Source: Utricularia gibba (lineage: Eukaryota; Streptophyta; Magnoliopsida; Lamiales; Lentibulariaceae). Taken from it: a stretch of DNA of 64,000 bases. Shown piece after piece: positions 13,295-25,427 of this stretch; within the stretch, counting starts at the first letter, position 1, and each line of letters begins with the position of its first letter. Made by a program: the position numbers and the translations under genes. Under the pieces are notes generated by a model. It was not told the origin of the DNA. It searched no databases and saw only the letters and a program-made list of their open reading frames with translations. The stretch covers positions 3,596,001-3,660,000 of the forward strand of contig CM007989.1 in assembly GCA_002189035.1 (NCBI GenBank). Reading direction: 5' to 3'.

Positions 13295-13938
13295 AGATGA
13301 ATGGGGCTCCCAGGATAATCAGGAGCTTATTCTACTCTCATTTTGCTAGTTTAGATCTTATCTTTCTTTGTTTTTTTTGGCATGAAGTTCTACGAGACCT
13401 TCATGTAATGATGTAATCATATCTCAGAAACCCAACAGGCATCTACTTGGCCAATAATCTGGGGAGTAATTTGTATTATTATATTGTGCCTCCTCTAGCC
13501 AACGTATCTATAGAGTGTGACATGTTGAGGTGGGTACAGTTTCTGAAGGGTGTCAGATAATGAATATTTGGTAATTCTAAATATATATCCTAGTTAGGCA
13601 TGACAGTCCATTCAGGTAACTTACTCAACATTTTCATATGGAAGAATATCATTATCTTAAAATACTTTCATGATAAACATTGCAGTCTACAACTCATGTC
13701 TTCAAAGGTTCCATGAGAATTTATTCAAAGACACAAATCACTAGGTGCATTATTAAGAGCTTCTCTGTTGGAAGCAGAGGAGAGTCAAAAATGATGCCTA
13801 CCTCTCTATTGCAACCTTGGGAATGATATTTCTTCTAGGCTAGAATCTAGATGATACCTCCCATACTATGAATAAAGGAAAAAAAAAACGAGATCTCAAA
13901 CTTGATAGAATAAAGAAATCAAAAGAAACTTAGTGTCT
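13295..13938. other. Convergent 3' region between GFA2 and FRIENDLY
   Basis: These 644 bp separate the stop codons of two convergent genes. They hold the two 3' UTRs and no other feature that I can support. Confidence 0.6.
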
Positions 13939-16900
13939 TCAAGATGAGGCCTTAGCTTTCATCTTTTGCTTCTTGACATCCAAAGAAGCCAGTCCCGAAC
14001 CTAAACCAACCGGAGATTGATCCTGTTGATGAGCTTTGGGTTGAACCTTTTCCGTGTCCTGTAAACCATTTGATGTATGCTCTCTTGATTCATCATTTGG
14101 TACATCAGCTGCTTTGTCGCTAGGTGCAGCATCTGGCACAGCACCCGTGTTGATGATATTGAGAAGCTGTTGGGTGAGTGGTGGGAGAGTCTGAACTGGT
14201 ACGCCATGGGGTCGAATGATGAGGCCCCTGGCTGCTGCTTTCTTTCGCATTTCTGCGGCAGCTCGGGCGCCTCTCTCATCAACACCCCTCCCACGGGGTA
14301 ACCCATCGCTGGCGATCCCATTGAATGATCTGTTTGCTGACCCAGGGTTGCCAGTGCCCCCAGCAACCGCAGCAGCTTGAAAAGCTTGGATCAAGTCTGG
14401 GTGCGCCTGTCCCACATGCACAAATTTATCATTACATGGTTTATGATGTAACAGGAAGATCACGTTGCCGCAATCAGAAGCACATTTTTAAGATGACTAC
14501 TTCCCTCGTGCTTTTAGCATCTCCAGAATGATCATGCGATATGAATGTATTCTTACCTTAAGTATATCAATCGCTTTTTGTGCAGAAACAGTCTCTAGAG
14601 AGCCCTTCTGCTTCTGCGCGTTATTCTGTGAATTCATGGAATTAGTAGAAGAAACTCCATAGCATATACAAGAAGGGGGGAATTTTTAACAATAATCAAC
14701 GAATCTCACTTGCAGCTCGCGCATCTTAAATTGTTTCATCCAGTTCAGAGACTCCTTGGTCCTGGAATCCTCCTCACCCAATTGTTTTAGGAGAATGTCG
14801 TATGTTCGCTTTTCATGCTGAGAAAACGAAACATGAAGCAGTCATTAATATGCAAAACCATGTCAAACTCAACAGAAGTAAGGCTTCGCACATACCTGAA
14901 GAGACAGCTTGTACGCACCCATACAATTAAATGCAATTGCTAAAGCATGATAGCACACGGCAGTTTGGATGTGTTCCTCTCCAAGGAGTCGTTCATTCAT
15001 TTTCAATGCCTCTTGCAAATATCGAAGGGCCGTATCCATCTTCCCGATGTCTTGATACATCATGGCAACGTTTATGAAAGTAGCAGCAACATCAGGGTGA
15101 TCTGGGCCAGATGATGAGCTTAGCAGAAGCAAAGCTCGGGACATATGCTGCAATGCTAGCTCTGTCTGGTTGAGTCCATGATAGAAGAGAGCCATATTTC
15201 CATAACTGCAACACAATTTCCACCTTAGGGCAGGAATACGTTAAAGGCCAACGATGCAGAACAGAGGAGATTTCATTCTATTTCAGGGCTCTAGTTTACT
15301 TGATCACGAGTTGGATCAAGAGTTTCATAAAATGAAGATGGAAATAGATGTCATTGTTTCGTTCACACGCCAAAGGCCAAAAGCTATTATGAGACAGATT
15401 CCGCTAGAAGCAATGAACGAGTTAATGCAAGGACAATCTGAGAGGGAGAGAGATTTTGCCTGTGAGCAGTGTCCGGGTGATCAAGTCCAAGACAGCGTTC
15501 GTTTATGATTAGCTCCTTGTGCTGTTGCATTATGGCTCCTGCCATATCTCCAGCATGATAAAGGACCATGGCTAGGTAGCTGTATCATTGAAAGACGTCG
15601 GAGCAAACACAGGGTGTAAGTTATTTGCAAACCAAAAAATATGGAATGCAAGAGGAATGGCGAAAAAAAAAAAATGGTACTTACCGGCAGCAATTTGCAA
15701 CCTCTCCATGCATCGGACCTGTGACCTGCATTTGTTTTATTTTTTTACTTTTGGAAAGGGGGTTTTATAGATGGTTACCATCAAGAAATCACACCAAAAT
15801 ATATGGGCTTTCACCGACCTGCTGAAGCATTGAAAAAGCTTCCGAAAACAGAGCGTATGCCTCACTCAGCATCCCCTGATAAACAGAAAAAAGGATGAAA
15901 ATAACTCTCTGAACTTGATCCATCTGGTTATGCCATATTTTAAATTTCATAGCATGATTATCACTCGGATATTTTTAAACTGCCATGTGCTTTATAAGTA
16001 AGTTGTCTAAAAATATATGATACGATGATGCATATAACTTATCCACATTGTCATTGGAGCATTCTTTTATAGTAAAATAAAGCATATCTTACTTCGGCCA
16101 ACTGAACTTTTCCAGTTTCCAACAGGTTTTTGGCTTCTGAACAAACAGGGATGGAATGCTTCACAACTGGCTGGACATTCAATATATCAGACACTTGGAA
16201 AGGTGCAGGTGCCTCAAAATCGTATTTACGAGCCGCAACAGTGATTCCAATCTGTGAAGAATCATTGGAAGACACGCATGAAAATATGCACAGATTTTAT
16301 AGTGCAGACTACTATATATCATGATCCACATTTCAGATCATAGCCTGAATTATGCTTCTGATTTGACTCTTATAGCAAAAAAATCTCAATCCAAAGACAG
16401 GTACAGTCATTATGACAAACCCGATGTCAAAGTGTGCCAAGTTTTTGAAGGGATGGTGGATATGACAGTAAAGTTAGCTGAATTCGATTTAGATTTTTCT
16501 TTTTCATTTTAGCGGTAAATGACAAACTCAACATAAACGCTACCTTTTGACAAATATTTCTCACAACAGAGATTTTTTTCACACGCTGCCTTGCATCTTC
16601 TGGCAATTCAAACTGCAAAAAATATTTGTTAAAGAGTAACAATCTTGAGAAATGAAGTACCGCAGAAAAAAGTCATCATAGACCACGTACCTGATATTTG
16701 GCTAGTGAAAACTCTTCAATATCGGACCATAAACTATCCGAGCTCATACTTAAATACAAAGACTGTTTTTTCCTCACAAATCCCCATCTCTTAGCTTGGA
16801 CTGTCCTTTTACGGACCTTCTTGTACCATTATGTCCTGAATGAACCTGTAAAATTGGAATTTCAGAAAAACCCTGTCCATGCTGGTTGGCGTGATAATTT

Positions 16901-19900
16901 AATCAAAAACCAAAAACGCATCTCCAACCATGTGCATGCTATCGGAATAAATTGAGTAAATAAAAATATAAAGAACAGAGGATCACAGAACGTATCTAAA
17001 ATTGGGATAAATTTTCAAAAGCCCCTTCACTGAGTTCCAAAGTTAAGCATGTTGACTACCTTTTTTTGATTTTTTGATTGTGAGCCGTTTGCAGAACCTT
17101 TCCCAGAAATAGCCTGAGCATTTCCTAAGAAGCAGTTGAAAAAATGTGAAAGTGCATGACCAAGATCGTGGTCCTCAGTATCCCTTAGTATATCCTGCAA
17201 AATTCAAAACAAAGGGATGAGAAACAACTTGACAATATTGACAATGTTAAGGTAGTTCAGATTTTTCATTGAAAAAAAAAAGCTGCACGAACTGAGTCCA
17301 GAATCCCAGTGAGCGTGAAAACATATAAACAAAAACCTGATGGGAAGAACAGCGCAACTGTTATTATAATATTTACCCTAACAATATGCTTGGAAGATCT
17401 GACAACAATTTCATTGGAGCACAAATCCCATAAGTGGGGCATAGTTCTTGTCCCTTCCGCAATCTAAATGAATAATACATATATGAAGTTGAATTAATTT
17501 AAAAAACCATTGAAATTCAAGCAAATCCAGGACAAAAAATGGGATTCAAACTGATGAGGATCTCTCTCTTACTTTTCCAATATAGCGAATGTTAATACCA
17601 TGTGCATGAAGTGCTTCAGTTAAAGTTTGTCCATCCATTGGAGAGACTTCAAGACTGCAAAGATCCTGTATAAATTTAGGAATTACCACGTCTTTCAGAT
17701 GTAGACTTGCTCTTCGCACATTTTCCTCATCTGCCGTGATCTCCTGTAATAATGCAATTTCTATATAAATGTCTCAGAGAAAAATTGATCTTTCCCAAAA
17801 TTTTACCTCTTGATCTCCAGCAAGCTTAACTTCTGTAAAGACATTTGGATTGAAGAGTATATCCTTCGTTTTATCTACAGGATTATCATGATGACCCCGT
17901 TCCTGAAAGTTACATTGTTCAACCTTTTAATGAAAACATGGGGAACTATGAATAGCTTATTGCCCTTCGACAAATGAACCATTTCTGACAATCAAATCAG
18001 GACCTCTTATTAAAAATCAAAGAGCATTTCAATAGGAATTCATTGGGGAAAAAACCTCTGATCCACTAGCTCCATTGGTCGCTTGTTTTGTCTCAGTTTC
18101 CACTTCTACAGAGCTGCTAGCATTTGCAGTAATATCACTTTCTGATTGGACCTGATCCTTGTGTTTCTCAGATACTTCAGCCTTTTCATGATAAAAAAAA
18201 AAGGTTAGATCACATTTAATTGTCGAACAAGTGGACAGAAGAAGATTCACCTGGCAAAAGGCAGATATTAGTTCAGGTCTCAAAATGCAAAATCTGGAAT
18301 TTGGACCAGTATAATTTGCATCACGAGGAGTGATCCTCATTAGATCCAAAAGATAGTGCCTGGGTATAAAACAGTTTCATTAAGTTAATGCAGAAGGCTG
18401 AGGTCATGAGACTGCATCACATTCAGGGAGCCTGAGAGAATTAGAACATAAAATAAACTACGTGACGAGATTATAAAATCAACCCAGATTGTTTCCGGAC
18501 AATACAGCTGATGCTCAGACACATAAATATGCAAAAGGTTAGAGTACCAACTAGAAATGATAATTATAACATTAAACTGATATCAAACAATTGGAGAGAT
18601 CAAGATAAATATAAACAGATAACACGTTTCACCTGTCATCACTGCCAATAATGCCCTTGCACTCAACTGGAGCAGCTAACTTGAAGACATTCCCAGATCC
18701 ATCAAGCACGCAATGCTCCTTCAGATGTAGATGTTTCGCAGCTTCTAGTACCTACGTGATAGTTTCAGGCTGTGATCAGAAACTATGATGAGGAAAATTA
18801 AAAAATGGTCATCTGTAACATCAGTTTCTACCCTTGAATGGAAATCATCCGACCAGCATATTTTCCTGCCATTGTCTACAGAGCCATACAAAAGCGAGTC
18901 TGACTTGTCACCTTGAAGGATCCCTGGTAGTACACTCTGACAACAGGCGAAAAGTAGGCATAAATAGCACAAAAGATTGGATGCAGAAACAAAAACAAAA
19001 ATAGCTCCAAATCAGCACATACAAAAGTAGACGCATGCTATGATCTGATGCTCAAAATGGTGAAATTAATTTTCTTAGAGGGTAAAAAATGGCATGAAAC
19101 TAGTGAGATAAGAATCTGAAAGATACAAAAAGTTAATTGCGCCATTATCCAGATGAGGCATCTATTTTGTTAAATTCCAAATTCAATACTGGGTGAAATG
19201 CACCCTAGGAATGCAGGTAAATTCACCTGGGCAACAACCCGATGGCCTCTATAATCAATTATGGCCATTGCAAGATTGTACAAGCCGGAGATGTCTGCTT
19301 CCTGAAAGGCCTTAGTCCCTCTCAGGTCATTGTTAGAGCTTGCATATGTTGCTTGCTCACTTTCAGTCATCTGGGCCTCAGCAGGAATATCCTCGCTGGG
19401 TGAATGACTAATGGCAGCATTCCTCTCCACATTTAAAACAGCAGATTCATCAACGAATGGTAATCCAGAAGCTTCATGCGGCAGACCATCTTGTGACTTG
19501 TCAGAATGATTCTGAGACAAATTTGTGGAGGCAACTTTAAGATTTTCCTCTAATCCCTGCTTCTTGGATGACAGCTCAAGGTCCGCATCAACAGCAAAAC
19601 TGAAGAATATGTTGTTATGGACGTACCTAAAACAAAAAGAAACAGTTCACACAGCTATTAGTAGCAGCAGAAGCTTAACACCCAGAAAAATGTTCATAAA
19701 ATCTGTCCTCGTTGAAACAAATCCACTTTCAAACTAAAAAATCCCATATTTTTCCATGGGTACTCACATATGAAAGCACTCTGGATCAGTTGGATTAATA
19801 GGTGGAATACATCTGCTTATTACTCCAATAGCACCTTTAGTTGCAGCCTCAACAAAATCAGAGGTCACTTTGTACAAGGCCCTGTTTCTTAAGATCCTGA

Positions 19901-22398
19901 ACAAAGGGAAATAGTATCAACACAAAAACACCAGCATTTAGCATGCAGACAATGTAGTTTCTTGTATATCCCAGTGTGCACCTTTCCTGGTGGCTAGCAT
20001 GTGGGAACTCTCGGCAGGATTGCAGTTCCTCGTTCCAGTCCCTCTGCATGCCAATCAGCTCACTTCCAAAAGTTAGCGTCAATGAGTTTTCAGCTCTTGA
20101 TGCATCACGTTTGTGATCTGATATCGCCATCACAAGTTAAAAAGCGACAAGTCATTATCATATGTCATTATTTGTACTGATTACCGGTTATCTATTAATG
20201 CATATACATCATATCAGGAGGCCATCCTCAAGTCATCTTAGAAAAGCATGTGGTGCTAGTTATCAGGAAAAAACATTGACGCACCAGGGATGGGACATAA
20301 TCCAAGCCATGAATTGGGAGGCAAAAGAGTCTGAACATTCTCAAATGGATGAGCAGATGCCTTGCGCTCTAGTATTTCACGAAAAGCTGAAAACACATTC
20401 GAGAAAATAAAGATTTCGGCAATGAGCTATTCCCAATATTTCAACAAAAATTGTCACCTTTCTTAAATTTTGGGCTAATCTTTTGTAGAAGGCCAACAAG
20501 GGATGTTGCTTCTAATGAAGCCTTATTTGGCCTTGGATCAAGAATGTTCCCAGTACTTGAATTTACATAAAAAGAATTTGTAGTTCCTGTAATACAATAT
20601 TTACTTCCTTCAACGGTTGCTATATCCAGATAAATCAGGTCTCCAGAAAGCCTGATTTCAACCAAAAGAAGTAAGATTAGAAAACCCACACCATTAAATT
20701 CATGTAAAATAACAGAAAATTAAAACTCAATGCAACACATGAATAAAAACAACCTTCTGTAGCTAGGAGGTGGATTGAATGAAGAGAAAACAATGGATTC
20801 AACACTCCTAATCTCCTTGGATGGCGAAGAAAGTAAATTATTGAGTGCGCCAGAAGCATTTTCTTTAAGTAACAGGCTGTCCAGTTCTTGCACTTCAGTT
20901 TTCGCTGCATCTTCATACAGAAATGGAAAATAAAGTTAACTATAAACTCATTAAAGAAATTCAGAAAATATAGGAAGACTAAGAGGGAACAACAACAAAA
21001 AAAAAACAATTCAAAAAGAAGAATCAGAGTTGTTAGACAAAGAGTCACAGACCTCCCGTGCCTGAAGGTGGCATTTTCTTAGTTTCATGTTGAAGTGCCA
21101 GTGTTGTAGACAAAGATGAGTGAAAAGTTGCAATTGAAAGCAATTCCCTAGTACGCTGAACATGAGCCCTGATAGATCTATCATCATAGAGAGCTGCAAG
21201 TAATTTCCAGGATTTCAGAATTTTTTTGGCCATTCAGGATCCTCTTAAAAGTAACTAAAAACATTACACAGACCAGAGATCATCTCCAAAAAACAGCTCC
21301 CACTAGTAATATCTGCAACTTCTGAAATGTCATTGTAGTCTTCAAGAATATGCGAACCTCCATCCTTTGTATGTAGCACTAGATCGTAGCAAGTAATGAA
21401 GCATGTTTCAGGGGCATCAAGAAGAAACTGCCGAACATCCATGACAGAATCCCCAGGGCTTAACTGCAAATGCCATTTAAATTTACCTTGAAAAATTTCC
21501 GAGGATGTAAAAGATGAATTCATAAATAATATGTGAAAAAAAAAAGAAAAATGCAAGCTTTCGGCTTCAGATGGTGAAATAATTTCAGGAGCTATAGTTC
21601 CTTGTTTCTTTATTCAGGATAACTCGACTCAAGATATCAGCTTACTTGCAATTCAAGCTTTTCTCCTCCAGGTGTTTTAACAGAAACAGGATAAAGATGA
21701 ATGTCATCTGCAAACAGAAAGAAACATGTACTGTCAGTAATAGTGAACAAGTTTTGGGTACCAAATGAGGACAGTAATAAAAGTCTTTGTCAAATATGTC
21801 TGGGAAGATTAACCAGGCACAGAAATTGATGTCAGAGATGGAACTCAAAAACGCAATGCGTCCTCAATACTCCCTGAGGTATTTGAAGTTTGGGTCTAGT
21901 AATTGAAGATTGCAAGGCCAAAACACTAGTTAACTACTTGAAAAAACCATAATTTTCCCTGAGGTATTAATTTAAAAAACAAATGGAAAAGCATAAGATG
22001 ACAATGAAAAGTAAAAGATATGTGGTTTCATGTTCATTCCCCTGTAAATATTACAGCAACTAATCCACTAATCCGATTCATTGCAGAATTCAAAATGTGT
22101 CACTCAAGTTTGAAGTGACAATAAAGTCGCAAAGCAACAGGGGCAACCCTAAAAAGATTTAACTTTACTGAATCTAAATGGATAAATCATCATGAAATCC
22201 ACCTTGCTTTGCTGAAGTCTGTTCCGATGCAATACCATTCTCTTTTTCCTTAGAATTTACATCAATAACGCCATTTGCAGGAGAAGCAGCTGAATTTTCA
22301 GGCAACGTGGTATCAGAAGAGGGAGCCTGTTCCGAAGGGTTGACAGCAGCATGCTGTGATCCCTTACGATTCCTGCCCCGATTCACTTTCCCAGCCAT
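13939..22398 (-). CDS. FMT: FRIENDLY / clustered-mitochondria (CLU) protein
   Basis: This is a large cytosolic RNA-associated protein required for normal mitochondrial spacing; its loss causes mitochondria to cluster. The ATG is at 22398 ([15 protein letters not shown]) and the stop at 13939 ([10 protein letters not shown]). It has many GT-AG introns. Blocks in order are: a low-complexity N-terminus; a ubiquitin-like CLU N-domain ([19 protein letters not shown], near 21430); YDDRSIRAH near 21180; [20 protein letters not shown] near 20600; the CLU domain ([20 protein letters not shown] near 20050, GHRVVAQ near 19230, [21 protein letters not shown] near 18880, [16 protein letters not shown] near 18310); an IF3-like linker; then TPR repeats ([17 protein letters not shown] near 15530, [19 protein letters not shown] near 15180, [20 protein letters not shown] near 15080). 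The C-terminal exon 13939-14410 is Ala-rich. The close match throughout supports one intact gene. Confidence 0.93.
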
Positions 22399-24161
22399 CC
22401 TCTAAACCCTGAAAAGCATGCTTCAAAATTACAGTAAAGCTACGCCCAACACACACAAGTATATACCAAAATGCAAAGAAGTAAACCATACAAAAAAATA
22501 GCACGAAGAAATAAACACCTGGCCCCTACTATCAAAGCCAAATCATAAACACCGATCACTTCACACCTGCTAACCATCCAAGAGTTCACAGCTTCTTACT
22601 TGCGAACATTGTATGATGCATCCGCACGAAAAAAAAACATACCATGATTGCTCTCAACCTAATTTAATTATAATAAATAACGAAACACAAAGTTAACGAT
22701 GTAGAAGCTCAATTCATTCCACGATACAACGCTACCTCTGAGAACAAAGAACGAGGATTGAGAATCCGAATCCGATCGTTCGATAAAACTACGACAAAAC
22801 TTCAAAATGCAGAGGCTGTAAAAATCATATCGGCCGACTGTAAATTGAAGATTTCTGGAGTTTTCTATGAACCGAAGCAGTAGCAGCAGCAAAAACCAAC
22901 AAAAGACGGCTGGCGATTGCTTCAATGTAAAACCCATTTTTTGCAAGGTTTTATTGCGGTATAGAAATTAGGGGTAAATGCGTAATTGCACATTAATCTT
23001 TGGCTAGATCAAGGGTTTCATTTCAGGGTTTTAACTATATTTAACGAACCACTTTATATTCAAGGTCACCGTTGGGACGGCAGACGGCGGAGCCGTCGTG
23101 CAAATACCGGGAATCGACGGAGAGTGATTATTATCTGGAAGATGATATTGTTACCGGTTAAGGTAAGTGAAATCGTTTTGGATTGTGTGAAATGCGGATA
23201 GGTGAAAAAAACAAAAAGCAAGCAGCCTGTGATGTGATTGGGATCCCTGGTAATTAATTAAGCTTTTATGATGGTGCAGTGTAGTGTAGATCATGTTGAG
23301 ATTTGGACTTGTGAGTAGTTAGCATTAATTGGTTGTGCAGTGGAATGTGAGTGATGGACCATCATACCTGTTCATGGAGAATGGGGCTCTGGTTTTTGAG
23401 TCATGGACTCCAAACTCTTGAAGATTCAGTGGCTGAATACATTGGAAATCAGGTTGGTCCCCTCCTGGATTTCCACAGCTTAAAGATTTCCTCTTTCCTT
23501 CTCTTCAGTGATTGATCAAAGGCCATCATCAGCGTAGAGGTTTCTTCAATGAAGTTTGTTATATTGGAATGGCAGTCGGAGCAGCTACCTTCCATCTCTA
23601 TACCCCATCCCTGTCGCGTTGATTATTTCATTGGTTTCATGTCACTTTTCTGAAAACCATGGGGAACTGCTCGACTGTGCCAACTATCTCGAATGTAGCA
23701 GAACAGGTGTGTGCTCCACCGGTTTCCTTGCCGGATCCAGCCCGGATGACTTCTACGGTGTCAGCCCTGTCCATGGATACGACATGTCAACCATGCCATC
23801 CCGTGGCTCCGACAACTGCTCCACTGTCAGCTGCGCCTTCAACTTGAACCCGGATTGCCCTGCAAATCTCCAAGTTACAGAGAGTGGTGTGGTTGCAGCC
23901 TGCAAGAGCGCATGCTTGGCTTTTAAGGGACTGCAACAATCTCCATGTTTGCTCCATGGCATATAGCCATCCTGCAGAGAGGCTAACTGTTTGATCATAT
24001 CCCTTCCTAGAAAATAAGAAGGAGCCTGTGAAACGAACAAACTGAATCATTTAAAAGATATGGCTCTGATCAGAGTATTGTATGGTTTGAATATTTGAAG
24101 GCTATCTCTATTGTTGAATGAATGCTTGCAACCAGAAGACACACCAACGAAAATATGAATC
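22399..24161. other. Intergenic region with FRIENDLY leader and a thaumatin-like relic
   Basis: From 22399 to about 22970 lies the 5' leader and probable leader introns of the FRIENDLY gene. The stretch 22970-23560 shows nothing I can support. A thaumatin-like fragment occupies about 23640-23966 and is listed separately. The rest is the 3' UTR of the RABA4 gene. Confidence 0.55.
23640..23966 (+). pseudogene. Thaumatin-like protein (PR-5 family) fragment
   Basis: The plus frame contains DDFYGVSPVHGYDMSTMP, then CSTVSCAFNLNPDCPANLQV, then GVVAACKSACLAFKG. This is the central part of a thaumatin-like protein (the family's DFYDVSLVDGYN, the CxATGC..DLN..CP.ELxV block and ACKSAC.AF). The N-terminal third, with the signal peptide and first beta strands, has no recognisable counterpart upstream. 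The usual CC-containing segment and the C-terminal quarter are also missing, because the frame ends at CLLHGI. No flanking exon was found. I read it as a truncated relic; a short expressed gene is possible but unlikely. Confidence 0.7.
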
Positions 24162-24942
24162 CTATACGGATGCACAGCAACTGAGCTTGTTTCCACCAGT
24201 TTTGGGCTCCTGCCCAGGAATCACAATGTTGCTTCCCTTCAACAGTGCTTCCTTTCCATTCGATTCCACTTGGCTCGCGACCAGTGACTTCTTGCCGATC
24301 ACCTTAAGAATCTCGGAAAGAAGTGTGAAGAAAGCAGGCTCCACATTAGTCGCTTCTAGAGCTGATGTTTCCATGAAGAAAAGGCCCTCGCCCTCGGCGA
24401 AATCTTTCGCTTCTTGCGTCGACACTTGCCGGAGAGTCCCCAGATCGGATTTATTCCCCACAAGCATGATAACAACGTTCTTCTCAGCATGGACCCTGAA
24501 CTGCTCTAGCCATCTGGCGACATGTTCAAAAGTATGGCGCTTGGTGATATCATAAACCAGCAAAGCCCCCACCGCTCCTCTGTAATAAGCACTAGTGACA
24601 GCCCGATATCTGAAACCAACGAAGTTTCCCAAACACGAGATAAGGAATCAGAAATCTGACAAACAACTCCAAAAAGCAGCAGAAGCATGGTCCATTTCAA
24701 TGAAAGCAAGAGTTGGTCCACCTCTCCTGGCCGGCGGTGTCCCAAATCTGCGCCTTGATGGTCTTGGTGTTGATCCCGAGGGTCCGCGTCTGAAACTCGA
24801 CCCCGATTGTGGCCCTAGACTCGATGCTGAACTCATTCTTGGTGTACCTGGAGAGAAGCTGAGATTTCCCCACCGCGGAATCGCCGATGAGCACAATCTT
24901 GAAGACGTAGTCGATTCTAGTGCCGAAGTCGGTGGAATCCAT
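24162..24942 (-). CDS. Rab GTPase of the RABA4 class
   Basis: RABA4 proteins act at the trans-Golgi/recycling compartment in polarised secretion, such as root hair and pollen tube growth and callose deposition. Two exons, 24722-24942 and 24162-24609, give 222 residues. Nucleotide-binding motifs are all present: GDSAVGKS (P-loop), TIGVEFQT (switch I), WDTAGQER (G3), GNKSDL (G4) and ETSALEA (G5). The effector region with [22 protein letters not shown] is typical of RABA. The tail [12 protein letters not shown] resembles RABA4 tails and ends SCCASV, giving a double-cysteine geranylgeranylation site. The intron after GQER is at the family position. RABA4 is chosen over RABA3 or RABA5 from the tail and KTIKAQIWD; the exact member is unsure. 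Confidence 0.92.
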
Positions 24943-25427
24943 GGAAACAAGCCGCCGCCGTAAATGGTGTCAAAACTTTCTCAGATTGTCATCAATGGAA
25001 AGAACGCAGTGCAGCAACCATCGTGAAGTCACTCACTCACTCAACATCCGCGGTCCCCAAGACAGAAAAAAATTTAGGAAACGGTTAAAGACTACATAAA
25101 TTTGAATGACCGGCCCCGCCGGTCAGAGCTTGTCGGCCGGAGGACGACCACACCGTCATGGCCACCTCCTCTCTCTGTCCCACACAATTCAATATTAATT
25201 TTTTTTATTTAATATATGAAAAAAAAATGTATTTTCCATTTTGTAAATTGTATTTCTTTTAAGTAATAAAAAATATAGTCTAACTTTCTTATTCTCTTCT
25301 TCTTGAAGATGGAAATAAGGGTTCCAGAAAACACCATCAAAATTTATAATACAAAGTACAAAATGGCTTGTTGGGGGAGAGGAGGGTAATTTGAACTCCC
25401 TTCCGAGGAACCCGCGGCCGAAGTTGA
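24943..25427. other. Intergenic spacer
   Basis: This holds the promoter and leader of the RABA4 gene (left) and the 3' UTR of the bHLH gene (right). No further feature is seen. Confidence 0.5.
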
